A stretch of 64,000 nt of DNA, taken from positions 496,001-560,000 of the forward strand of contig CALSTO010000001.1 of NCBI GenBank assembly GCA_943789295.1, given 5' to 3'. Under the pieces are notes generated by a model. That model had not been told where the DNA came from, searched no databases, and worked only from the letters and a program-made list of their open reading frames with translations. Numbering within the stretch: position 1 is the stretch's first letter; every line of letters starts with the position of its first letter. The position numbers were made by a program, and so were the translations under genes. This DNA comes from MAG-121220-bin8 sp002700465. GTDB taxonomy: Bacteria; Bacteroidota; Bacteroidia; Flavobacteriales; Flavobacteriaceae. Shown in pieces: positions 33,080 through 41,824 of the stretch.

Positions 33080-34195
33080 ATGAAAGAAGATTATTACGAA
33101 ATTCTTGGTGTTAGTAAATCAGCCTCTGATAGCGAAATTAAGAAAGCATATAGAAAAAAAGCAATTAAATATCATCCTGATAAAAATCCTGGAGATTCTC
33201 AAGCTGAAGAAAATTTTAAAAAGGCAGCTGAAGCTTACGAAGTTTTAGGAAATAAAGACAAAAGATCTAAATACGATCAATTTGGTCATTCTGCTTTTGA
33301 TGGTACAGGAGGTTTTGGTGGAGCGGGAATGAACATGGATGATATTTTTAGTCAATTTGGTGATATTTTTGGTAGTGCCTTTGGAGGCGGTAGTGGTTTT
33401 GGAGGTTTTGGAGGTGGAGGTTCAAGAGTTTCAAAAGGAAGTAATTTAAGAATAAGAGTTCAGCTCGAACTTAGTGAAGTTGTTCTAGGAGCTGAAAAAA
33501 AGATTAAGGTCAAAAGAAAAATTAAAGCCGACGGGGTTACTTATAAAACTTGTAGCACATGCAACGGTTCAGGTCAAGTAACTAGAATAACAAATACAAT
33601 TTTGGGTCGAATGCAATCATCTACAACATGTCCAAGTTGCGGTGGCTCTGGACAAGTGGTTTCAAATAGACCTTCAAATGCTGATTCCAATGGTTTAATT
33701 TTAAAGGAAGAAACAGTATTAGTTAAAATTCCTGCTGGAGTTGAAGATGGTATGCAATTAAAAGTTTCAGGAAAAGGTAATGATTCAGCCGGTAATGGTA
33801 TTGCTGGAGATCTAATTGTTTTAATAAGTGAAAAAGAACACGATACTTTGAAAAGAGAAGGTAATAATCTTCATTTTGACTTATATATCAGTATATCAGA
33901 AGCTGTTTTAGGAGTCTCAAAAGAAATTGAAACTGTAACAGGAAATGTTAGAATTAAATTAGAGTCTGGTATTCAATCGGGAAAAATATTAAGACTAAGA
34001 GGAAAAGGATTGAGTAGTATTAACTCTTATGGTAATGGAGATTTGCTTGTTCATGTTAATGTTTGGACGCCAAAAACTTTAAATAAAGAACAAAGATTAT
34101 TTTTTAATCAAATGAAAGAAAATGAAAACTTTATTCCATCTCCAGAGAAGGGAGAAAAATCATTTTTTGAAAAAGTTAAGGACATGTTTTCTTAA
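33080..34195 (+). CDS. dnaJ: Molecular chaperone DnaJ (Hsp40), with a reduced zinc region
   Basis: Stimulates DnaK ATPase and presents substrates. 371 residues: J domain 1-70 with the HPD motif (YHPDKNPGD), a Gly/Phe-rich stretch about 75-115, then the cysteine region and the two beta domains. Only two CxxCxGxG-type repeats are seen (CSTCNGSG and CPSCGGSG near 157-195) where E. coli DnaJ has four, so one zinc centre rather than two is expected. This shortened form appears to be general in Flavobacteria. C-terminal KSFFEKVKDMFS is intact. Confidence 0.95.
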   Translation: MKEDYYEILGVSKSASDSEIKKAYRKKAIKYHPDKNPGDSQAEENFKKAAEAYEVLGNKDKRSKYDQFGHSAFDGTGGFGGAGMNMDDIFSQFGDIFGSAFGGGSGFGGFGGGGSRVSKGSNLRIRVQLELSEVVLGAEKKIKVKRKIKADGVTYKTCSTCNGSGQVTRITNTILGRMQSSTTCPSCGGSGQVVSNRPSNADSNGLILKEETVLVKIPAGVEDGMQLKVSGKGNDSAGNGIAGDLIVLISEKEHDTLKREGNNLHFDLYISISEAVLGVSKEIETVTGNVRIKLESGIQSGKILRLRGKGLSSINSYGNGDLLVHVNVWTPKTLNKEQRLFFNQMKENENFIPSPEKGEKSFFEKVKDMFS

Positions 34196-34274
34196 CAATT
34201 AAAGCTATTTAACTTTATTTTTTATACTCCCAATTTTATATTCAATTTGATTATATTTAAACAAATGTTTTCTA

Positions 34275-35096
34275 GTGAATAAGTTTATTGATTTTCTTAA
34301 TAAAGAATACTTTATAACTGATAGTATAAAATTCTCTATTGTATCAATTCTTTTTGTTACAATGATTTTTCTTTTAACTTATTTTTTATTAAAAGTCGTA
34401 AAAAAAATAGCGACAAAGAAACTTGACGAAGAAAGAAAATTAAAATTTAAATCTGTTTTTTCATTTTTAAATTATTTTGTTTATGTAGTTGTAGCTTTAA
34501 TTACTTTTCAAAATTTTGGAATTGAACTTACTGGAATATTTGCTGCATCAGCTGCGCTTTTTATTGGTATAGGTCTAGCACTTCAAACTTTTTTTCAAGA
34601 TATAATATCTGGTATTTTAATTTTAGCTGACCAGACTGTTCATGTTGGTGATATTATTGAAATTGATGGAAAAATAGGCAGGGTAGAAAACATAAAAATT
34701 AGAACTACAAGAGCAGTTACTTTTGACAATAAAGTTCTAATTATCCCTAATCACAAATATTTAACATCAACATTATTTAATTGGACAGAAAATGGAACCG
34801 TTTTAAGAGGTTCTGTTTCAGTTGGAGTTGATTATAACTCAGATGTAGAAAAAGTAAAAGAAATACTTTTAGAAATTGCTGACTCTCATCCACATCTAAT
34901 GAAAAACCCCACTCCTAATGTTATTTTTAAAAATTTTGGTGACAACTCTTTAGATTTTCAATTAATTTTTACATACAATAACGGTTTTAGAGTAAATCTT
35001 ATAGAAAGTGATATAAGATTTTTAGTTTATAAAAGGTTTAAAGAAAATAATATTAATATACCATTTCCACAACGAGTTGTTCATTTACAAAAATAA
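34275..35096 (+). CDS. Mechanosensitive ion channel, MscS family
   Basis: 273 residues from a GTG start (34275); a nearby ATG at 34265 is in another frame and closed after five codons. Three hydrophobic helices lie in the first 115 residues, the third being the pore helix (AASAALFIGIGLALQTFFQDIISG) with Gly/Ala packing, followed by the conserved beta domain (VGDIIEIDGKIGRVE). Small-conductance channel for hypo-osmotic shock. It lies 3 bases before the response regulator gene. Confidence 0.92.
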   Translation: MNKFIDFLNKEYFITDSIKFSIVSILFVTMIFLLTYFLLKVVKKIATKKLDEERKLKFKSVFSFLNYFVYVVVALITFQNFGIELTGIFAASAALFIGIGLALQTFFQDIISGILILADQTVHVGDIIEIDGKIGRVENIKIRTTRAVTFDNKVLIIPNHKYLTSTLFNWTENGTVLRGSVSVGVDYNSDVEKVKEILLEIADSHPHLMKNPTPNVIFKNFGDNSLDFQLIFTYNNGFRVNLIESDIRFLVYKRFKENNINIPFPQRVVHLQK

Positions 35097-35099
35097 AAT

Positions 35100-36263
35100 A
35101 TGCCTAAAATATTAATAATTGAAGACGAAGAAACTATAAGAAGAGTTCTTATAAAGGTATTACATCAAGAAGATAAACAATATGAAATTATAGAGGCTGT
35201 TGATGGAGTAGATGGAGTTTCTAAAATTAATTCTAATAAATTTGATTTGATCCTATGTGATATAAAAATGCCTAAAAAAGATGGTATTGAGGTGTTACGT
35301 CATATTTTGAAAGAATGTCCAAGTACTCCTACCATAATGATATCTGGACATGGTGATCTCGAGACTGCTGTTGAATCAATGAGGTTAGGAGCTTTTGATT
35401 ACATATCAAAGCCACCAGACCTAAACAGACTATTAAATTCTGTAAGATCAGCTCTTTTAAATAATAATTTTGTAAAAAAAGGTAAGACTAAATCTAAAAT
35501 TCCAAATGAATATAATATAATTGGTAAGTCAGATCCTATTTTAGAAATTAAAATAATGATTGAAAAGGTTGCATTAACAAATGCAAAAGTTTTAATTCAA
35601 GGTCCAAACGGTTCTGGAAAAGAACTAGTTGCTCATCAAATACATATGAACAGTCTACGAAATTCCGCTCCTTTTATTGAAGTTAATTGTGCTGCTATTC
35701 CCTCTGAACTTATAGAAAGTGAATTATTTGGACACGTTAAGGGTGCCTTTACATCAGCAGTTAAAGACAAAGCTGGTAAATTTGAAGCTGCCAATGGGGG
35801 GACAATATTTCTTGACGAAATTGGAGACATGAGTATGTCAGCTCAATCTAAGGTCTTAAGAGCATTACAAGAACATAAAATTCAACGAGTTGGAAGTGAA
35901 AGAGATTTAATTGTTGATGTTAGGGTAATAGCTGCAACTAATAAAAAACTAAAATATGAAATTGAAAACAACAATTTTAGAGAAGATCTTTTTCATCGTT
36001 TAGCTGTAATTGAAATAAATGTTCCTTCTTTAAACGATAGAGCTTCTGATATTCCTCTACTAGTTGAACATTTTTTAAAAGATATTTCTAAAGAATCTGG
36101 AACAGATATAAAAACAATGGAAAAGGATGCGATTAACAAATTGAAAGAATTTGATTGGTCAGGAAATGTTAGAGAATTAAGAAATGTTGTAGAAAGGTTA
36201 ATTATTCTTTCTGAAAAAAATAAAATAACTAAAAATGATGTTATTAAATATTCAAATAAATAA
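35100..36263 (+). CDS. Sigma-54-type response regulator (NtrC family) without a DNA-binding domain
   Basis: 387 residues. Receiver domain 1-115: phospho-acceptor Asp54 in LCDIKMP, switch Thr/Ser in MISGHGD and Lys in YISKPP. AAA+ domain about 140-375: Walker A GPNGSGKE and Walker B GGTIFLDEIGD, with R-finger region. The sigma-54-contacting loop reads GAFTSA instead of GAFTGA. The protein stops about 12 residues after the AAA+ lid (WSGNVRELRNVVERL), so the usual Fis-type HTH is missing. Activity without site-specific DNA binding, or on another sigma-dependent partner, is possible. No histidine kinase is adjacent. Confidence 0.9.
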   Translation: MPKILIIEDEETIRRVLIKVLHQEDKQYEIIEAVDGVDGVSKINSNKFDLILCDIKMPKKDGIEVLRHILKECPSTPTIMISGHGDLETAVESMRLGAFDYISKPPDLNRLLNSVRSALLNNNFVKKGKTKSKIPNEYNIIGKSDPILEIKIMIEKVALTNAKVLIQGPNGSGKELVAHQIHMNSLRNSAPFIEVNCAAIPSELIESELFGHVKGAFTSAVKDKAGKFEAANGGTIFLDEIGDMSMSAQSKVLRALQEHKIQRVGSERDLIVDVRVIAATNKKLKYEIENNNFREDLFHRLAVIEINVPSLNDRASDIPLLVEHFLKDISKESGTDIKTMEKDAINKLKEFDWSGNVRELRNVVERLIILSEKNKITKNDVIKYSNK

Positions 36264-36267
36264 TTAA

Positions 36268-37644
36268 ATGAAACTTTTTATTTCTATATACCTATTATTA
36301 TTTTCATTTTTTACTTTTTCTCAAGATGACAAAACTGTAATCAAAAATATTTTCGATACTACAATGACATCTAGTTCTAGTTATGAGCTTTTAGATTTTT
36401 TATCAAATGAAATTGGACATAGGTTATCCGGTTCATTAGGAGCAGAAAGAGCAGTTGAGTGGGGTAGAAATGAATTGACCAAAATTGGATTTGATAAAGT
36501 TTGGTTACAAGAAGTGATGGTTCCTAAATGGGTGAGAGGTCCAAAAGAATTTGCTCTCATAGAAACCCAACCTGGAATTACATTCAATGTTGATGTTTGT
36601 GCATTAGGAGGGTCAGTAGCGACACCCTCGGTAGGGATAAAATCTAATGTAGTTGAAGTTACAAGTTTTGAGGAACTAAAATTATTAGGTAAAAAAGAGA
36701 TAGATGGTAAAATAGTTTTTTATAATAGACCAATGCAACCAAATCTTGTTAGTACTTTTCAAGCCTATGGTGAAGCTGTTGATCAAAGAGTAAATGGTGC
36801 TTTTGAAGCAATTAAATATGGAGCTATTGGAGTGATTGTTAGATCCATGAGTTTAAGATTAGATGACATTCCACATACCGGTACAATGAGCTATGGAAAC
36901 CTACCTTCAAGTAAACGTATCCCTGCAGCTGCAATAAGTACAAATGCTGCTGAAAAATTAAGTAAATTGTTAAAAATCAATCCAAACCTAAAGTTTCTTT
37001 TAAGGCAACAATGCAAAACATATAAAGATGTTAAATCTTATAATGTTATTGCTGAATTAAAGGGGACTGAATTTCCAAACGAAATTATTTTAGTTGGTGG
37101 ACATTTAGATTCCTGGGATTTAGGAGATGGATCTCACGACGATGGTGCGGGAATTGTACAATCAATGGATATTATAAATATTTTTAAAAAAATTAATTAC
37201 AAACCTAAAAGAACAATTAGAATTGTTCTTTTCATGAATGAAGAAAATGGTTTAAGAGGAGCGTTAAAATATGCAGAAATATCAAATAAAAATAAGTTAA
37301 ATCATATTTTTGCTCTCGAATCTGATGCTGGAGGATTTACACCAAGAGGATTTTCTTTTACATCAAATGATGAAAATTTCGAATTAATAAAGTCCTGGAA
37401 AAATTTATTTGAACCTTATTTAATTCAATCTTTTGAACGTGGAGGAAGTGGTGCAGATATATCTCCATTAAATAATGACAAAAATGTTTTAGCTGGGCTA
37501 AGACCTGATTCACAAAGATATTTTGATTATCATCATACTTCAATTGATACTTTTGATGCCATAAATAAAAGAGAACTAGAATTGGGGGCTTTTTCAATGG
37601 CTTCTCTGGTTTATTTGTTTGACAAATACGGAATTATTAAATAA
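36268..37644 (+). CDS. M28 family zinc aminopeptidase/carboxypeptidase Q-like, exported
   Basis: 458 residues. Signal peptide at 1-19 (FISIYLLLFSFFTFS, cleavage near SQ). A protease-associated domain is inserted at about 130-225, and the M28 peptidase domain follows with metal ligands His279/Asp281 (GGHLDSWD), Asp in DDGAGI, EE in MNEENG, Asp in ESDAGG and His in YHHTSIDT. The layout matches plasma glutamate carboxypeptidase (PGCP/carboxypeptidase Q). Likely a periplasmic dipeptidase used for peptide scavenging. Starts 4 bases after the regulator gene. Confidence 0.9.
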   Translation: MKLFISIYLLLFSFFTFSQDDKTVIKNIFDTTMTSSSSYELLDFLSNEIGHRLSGSLGAERAVEWGRNELTKIGFDKVWLQEVMVPKWVRGPKEFALIETQPGITFNVDVCALGGSVATPSVGIKSNVVEVTSFEELKLLGKKEIDGKIVFYNRPMQPNLVSTFQAYGEAVDQRVNGAFEAIKYGAIGVIVRSMSLRLDDIPHTGTMSYGNLPSSKRIPAAAISTNAAEKLSKLLKINPNLKFLLRQQCKTYKDVKSYNVIAELKGTEFPNEIILVGGHLDSWDLGDGSHDDGAGIVQSMDIINIFKKINYKPKRTIRIVLFMNEENGLRGALKYAEISNKNKLNHIFALESDAGGFTPRGFSFTSNDENFELIKSWKNLFEPYLIQSFERGGSGADISPLNNDKNVLAGLRPDSQRYFDYHHTSIDTFDAINKRELELGAFSMASLVYLFDKYGIIK

Positions 37645-37652
37645 TATTATTT

Positions 37653-38204
37653 GTGGAAACATTAATTGATTTAGATAAGTCGCTTTTTGTTTTTTTGAAT
37701 ACTTTAGGAATTGAATTATTTGATACTTTTTGGATGTTTATCACTAATAAAAAATCATCAATTCCTCTTTATTTATTCTTAATTTATTATATCTATAAAA
37801 AACTATCTCATGCTGAATTTCTAAAATATCTAGTTTTAATAAGTATATTAATTGTATTTACTGATCAAACAAGTAATTTGTTTAAAGATTACTTTGAAAG
37901 ATTTAGACCTTGTCATGATGAAACAATAAATGATCAAATTAGGATTGTTAAAGCAAGTTGTGGAGGGTTATATGGGTTTTTTTCCGCTCATGCTGCAAAC
38001 TCTTTTGCTGTGGCTACTTTTTTCTATTTTTCATTTAAAAGATTTTCATCAAATTTTAAATATCTTTTTTTATGGGCAACTATAGTTTCATACAGTAGAA
38101 TTTATATTGGAGTCCATTTTCCTGCAGATGTTTTGTTTGGTTCTTTTTTTGGAATTCTATTGGGTTATTTCTTTTCAATTAGTTCTCTTAAAATAAAAAT
38201 ATAA
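37653..38204 (+). CDS. PAP2-family phosphatase, membrane-bound
   Basis: 183 residues from a GTG start. Six hydrophobic segments. The three PAP2 motifs are all present: KDYFERFRP (K-x6-RP, near 75-83), FSAHAANS (about 111-118) and SRIYIGVHFPAD (about 148-159). Likely substrates are undecaprenyl pyrophosphate or phosphatidylglycerophosphate, judged from family. Its stop overlaps the next gene start (TAATG), so it is translationally coupled to the sulfatase-family transferase. Confidence 0.87.
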   Translation: METLIDLDKSLFVFLNTLGIELFDTFWMFITNKKSSIPLYLFLIYYIYKKLSHAEFLKYLVLISILIVFTDQTSNLFKDYFERFRPCHDETINDQIRIVKASCGGLYGFFSAHAANSFAVATFFYFSFKRFSSNFKYLFLWATIVSYSRIYIGVHFPADVLFGSFFGILLGYFFSISSLKIKI

Positions 38205-40129
38205 TGTATAGCAGAATACAATCATACAAAACACTTTTTTTAAGAGTTTCATTGGCATATGTTTTCTATTTTTTTGCTAGAGTGTTGTTCTATTTTTATA
38301 ATAGTAACATGATTATTATTGAAAGCGTTCATGAGTTTTTTTATTTATGTTTTATCGGATTAACCTTTGACACTTCTGCAATACTATATGCTAATGTTTT
38401 ATTTATACTCATATCTTTAATTCCGTTCAAAAATATCAATAGCGACAAGTTTCAAAAAAGAATAATGATATTGTATTTTTCAACTAATTTAATCGCATAT
38501 TCAACTAATTTTTTTGATTTTATTTATTATAGATTTTCTCAAAGTAGATTAACTACCAGAGTTTTTGATATTCTTGAAAATGAAACAAATAAAATGGCAT
38601 TAGCGGGATCTTTTATTTATAATTATTGGCATGTTTTTATCTTCTTTTTTCTTTTAGTTTATGTTTGGATTTATCTATACAAAAAAATTAAAATCTCCCA
38701 TACTAAACCTATTTATGATTTAAAATTTTATATTTTTTCTACTTTGTCATCTCTTTTTATAGTTTTTGTTTGTGTTATTGGTGTTAGGGGAGGAATAGGA
38801 AATGCTACGCGGCCTATAAATATGGTTGACGCTCATCGGTTTGTTAAAAAAGGCATTCATGCGGACTTCGTATTAAACTCTCCATTTAGTTTTATTAGAA
38901 CTTTTAATAAAAACTTTTTTAAGAAAAAAAATTTTATGGATCCTTTAAAAGTAAATGCAGTTTTAAGCCCTATAAAAAAGGTAAATGATAGTGTTTATTC
39001 TCAGCCAAATGTGATGATACTTGTTATGGAAAGTTTTGGTCGTGAGTATATTGGTGCCTTTAATAAAAATAGAAATATAAAAGATTATGTAAGTTATACC
39101 CCTTTTTTAGATTCTCTTTCTAATAATAGTATGATCTTTACAAATGCTTTTGCTAATGGCCGACAATCAATTGAAGCATTACCATCAATTTTAGCTAGTG
39201 TTCCATCATTTAAAATACCCTTTACTTCTTCTCCTTATGCTAACCAAGAGATACAATCTTTAGTTTCAGTTTTTAATGAAAAAGGATATACTACCTCTTT
39301 TTTTCATGGTGCTCCTAATGGTTCAATGGGATTTTTAGGATTGTCTAATATTTTAAAGTTTGATAATTATTTTGGAAAAAATGAATTTAATGATAATTCT
39401 TTATATGATGGTTTTTGGGGAATTTGGGATGAACCATTTTTACAATTTGTGAATAATACAACTAGTAAACTTAAAGAACCTTTCTTTTCCACTTTTTTTA
39501 GTTTATCATCACATGAGCCATTTTATGTCCCTGAAAAATATGAAGGAGTTTTTCCAATGGGTGACGTTCAAATGCATCAAGTAATTGGTTATTCAGATAA
39601 TGCATTAAGAAAGTTTTTTGAATCAGCTAAAACAGAACCTTGGTTTGATAATACTATATTTATAATTACAGCTGATCACACTAATCAGTTTTGGTATCCT
39701 TATTACTCTGCCCCAGTTAATAGGTTTTCTATTCCTGTATTATTTTATCATCCTAACAATTCATTTATGGGAGAAAATGATGTTTTAATGCAACAGATGG
39801 ATATATTTCCATCAATAGTTGATTTGATAGGTTACGATAAACCTTTGAATTCTTGGGGAAGAAGTGTGTTTTCAGATTTAGGTCAACCATTTTCGATTAA
39901 TTACTCTGGCACTGTATATCATTTTTCAATGGATAATTATACTTTGGTATTTGATGGTAATGAAGTTATAGGGGTATATGATATTAATGATTATTGGCTG
40001 GAAAATAATATAATAAATAATAAAACTATCGATTTCTCAAATGAGGAAACATATTTAAAAGCTTTCATTCAGGATTATATGGATCGAATAATTGATAAAA
40101 AACTTAATTATTTCAATAGTTCTGAATAA
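38204..40129 (+). CDS. LTA synthase-family sulfatase/phosphotransferase (membrane anchored)
   Basis: 641 residues. Five hydrophobic helices fill the first 210 residues, followed by a sulfatase-fold catalytic domain (about 265-600). The metal Glu is in MESFGREY, and the nucleophile position in FANGRQSIEALPSI is Ser instead of the Thr of LtaS; later landmarks are SLSSHEPFYVP and ITADHTNQFW. The family transfers phosphoglycerol or phosphoethanolamine to lipids or glycans. In this lineage no teichoic acid is expected, so the acceptor is unknown. The 22 bases at the 3' end overlap the convergent msrA gene. Confidence 0.85.
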   Translation: MYSRIQSYKTLFLRVSLAYVFYFFARVLFYFYNSNMIIIESVHEFFYLCFIGLTFDTSAILYANVLFILISLIPFKNINSDKFQKRIMILYFSTNLIAYSTNFFDFIYYRFSQSRLTTRVFDILENETNKMALAGSFIYNYWHVFIFFFLLVYVWIYLYKKIKISHTKPIYDLKFYIFSTLSSLFIVFVCVIGVRGGIGNATRPINMVDAHRFVKKGIHADFVLNSPFSFIRTFNKNFFKKKNFMDPLKVNAVLSPIKKVNDSVYSQPNVMILVMESFGREYIGAFNKNRNIKDYVSYTPFLDSLSNNSMIFTNAFANGRQSIEALPSILASVPSFKIPFTSSPYANQEIQSLVSVFNEKGYTTSFFHGAPNGSMGFLGLSNILKFDNYFGKNEFNDNSLYDGFWGIWDEPFLQFVNNTTSKLKEPFFSTFFSLSSHEPFYVPEKYEGVFPMGDVQMHQVIGYSDNALRKFFESAKTEPWFDNTIFIITADHTNQFWYPYYSAPVNRFSIPVLFYHPNNSFMGENDVLMQQMDIFPSIVDLIGYDKPLNSWGRSVFSDLGQPFSINYSGTVYHFSMDNYTLVFDGNEVIGVYDINDYWLENNIINNKTIDFSNEETYLKAFIQDYMDRIIDKKLNYFNSSE

Positions 40130-40701
40130 TCAATTTTAAATTTATTTATTCTTGGTGCTGAAACATTTAATATGTAAGGATTATAGGGGTTTTTTTTCTT
40201 GTAATCTTGATGATATTCTTCAGCTAAATAAAATGCTTTAAATTTTAAAACTTCAGTAGTTATCTTATAATAAGTCTTATTAAATAATAACTCCGTTATG
40301 GAATTTTCAATTATTTCTTTTTCTATCGAATTTTCATAAAATGCAATAGATCTATATTGAGTGCCTCGATCGGGTCCTTGTTTATTTAAAGTGGTAGGAT
40401 CATGAGAACCAAAGAAAACGTTAACTAAAGTTTTAAATGTTATTTCACTAGGGTTATAGATAACTTCTATGGCTTCAGCATGACCAGTTCTTCCAGACAT
40501 TACTTGTCTATATGTAGGATCAGTGGTTTTTCCACCAGAATATCCAGAATTAACTTCTTTAACTCCCTTTAAATTTTCATAAATACTTTCAACACACCAA
40601 AAACAACCAGAAGCAAAGTATGCTTTTTTATATTTTTGATTAGTATCATTAAACCAAATATTAAATATTAGCAAAAGAGTTATAAAAGTAAATTTGTGCA
40701 T
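40108..40701 (-). CDS. msrA: Peptide methionine-S-sulfoxide reductase MsrA, exported form
   Basis: Repairs oxidised methionine. 197 residues. An N-terminal hydrophobic segment (5-16) suggests export to the periplasm or a membrane anchor. The active-site motif GCFWC has catalytic Cys33 and Cys36, and the family segments EVNSGYSGG, YRQVMSGRTGHAEA and GSHDPTTLNKQGPDRGTQYRS follow. It is convergent with the LTA-synthase-like gene (22-base overlap) and 1 base downstream of the glycosyltransferase start. Confidence 0.94.
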   Translation of the reverse strand: MHKFTFITLLLIFNIWFNDTNQKYKKAYFASGCFWCVESIYENLKGVKEVNSGYSGGKTTDPTYRQVMSGRTGHAEAIEVIYNPSEITFKTLVNVFFGSHDPTTLNKQGPDRGTQYRSIAFYENSIEKEIIENSITELLFNKTYYKITTEVLKFKAFYLAEEYHQDYKKKNPYNPYILNVSAPRINKFKIDYSELLK

Positions 40702-40702
40702 A

Positions 40703-41815
40703 CTATATGTTTTTGAACATTTGAGTAATAAAACTTTCCCAAGTTAACTCTTTCTTGATCTTAATTATATTGTTTATCATATTCTTTTTATCACTTTTTA
40801 AAGCATAATTAATTTTAGAAGCTAGTTCATCATAATTACTATTAAATAAATACCCTGTAATATTATCATTTATAACTTCATTAAGTCCATCTATATTTGA
40901 TGATACTGTTGGTACTTCAAATTGAAGTGAAAGCGATGTAATTCCACTTTGTGAGGCTTTTTTATATGGGATTATAACCAGTTCAGATGAACTAAACCAA
41001 TATTTTATTTTATCATCATCAATAAATGTATTTTTAATTATAACATTTTTTGAAATATTCAATTTCTCAATTAATTGATTATATTTTTTCATGGATATAT
41101 AATTTTCACCAACAATCAATAGTTTTAAATTTGGATTAAGTTTTAAAACTTTTGGCATACTTTTAATAAGAGTTTCTAGGCCCTTGTATTCTCTTATTAA
41201 ACCAAAAAACAATATATATTCATGTTCAGTATTTAAATGAAGTGTTTTTTTTGAAATAATTTTGTCTTCTTTAAAACCAAATTTTTTTGGAAGAGGATGA
41301 AATAGTTTAACTCCCTTGTTTTCTCTCGAAATCTCTTGAATTTGATTTAATACATTTTTTGAAAGTGTAAAGTATTTATCAAGTTTACTTAGGTATAATT
41401 TTAATAGATATTTTTCTATTGGTCTTTTTTCATGCGAAATAACATTATGAATAATGCCAATTTTTTTTATTTTATTATTAACAAAATTGTTTATTAAAGT
41501 ATATGAAGGAGTAAGTAATCCAGTCCAATACGTAGAAATTATTAAATCAGGTTTTATTTCTTTTATTATTTTTAATACTCTAAACCAATTAAATGGATTT
41601 ATAGTATTTAAAACTCTATGAGATTTTAAATTTGTATTAATATTTTTTTTTTGAAATTGTGTTTTTCCAGGAAATAATAATTTTGGGTATAATAATTTAA
41701 AATTTATTATTTCTACATTATGCCCATGATTTATTAATGATTCACATAGTTCTTTATTTGTATCAGAAATACCACCTCTATATGGATAAAATGGTCCTAT
41801 TACAACTATGTTCAT
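40703..41815 (-). CDS. Glycosyltransferase family 4 (GT-B)
   Basis: 370 residues. The N-terminal Rossmann domain starts VVIGPFYPYRGGISDTN (glycine-rich acceptor loop) and the C-terminal donor domain has FGLIREYKGLETLI (about 208-221) and the EX7E-like region (SQSGITSLSLQFEVPTVSSN). This is the GT4/WecC-like retaining transferase pattern. Cytoplasmic, acting on surface glycans. Donor and acceptor are unknown; no polysaccharide cluster surrounds it. It starts 9 bases downstream of the secA stop. Confidence 0.85.
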   Translation of the reverse strand: MNIVVIGPFYPYRGGISDTNKELCESLINHGHNVEIINFKLLYPKLLFPGKTQFQKKNINTNLKSHRVLNTINPFNWFRVLKIIKEIKPDLIISTYWTGLLTPSYTLINNFVNNKIKKIGIIHNVISHEKRPIEKYLLKLYLSKLDKYFTLSKNVLNQIQEISRENKGVKLFHPLPKKFGFKEDKIISKKTLHLNTEHEYILFFGLIREYKGLETLIKSMPKVLKLNPNLKLLIVGENYISMKKYNQLIEKLNISKNVIIKNTFIDDDKIKYWFSSSELVIIPYKKASQSGITSLSLQFEVPTVSSNIDGLNEVINDNITGYLFNSNYDELASKINYALKSDKKNMINNIIKIKKELTWESFITQMFKNI

Positions 41816-41824
41816 ATTTTTTAA

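Noticed and set aside
34196..34240. Hairpin after dnaJ (TAAAG...CTTTA with T-run)
   Set aside because: The stem is only 5 bp and AT-rich; too weak to call a terminator.
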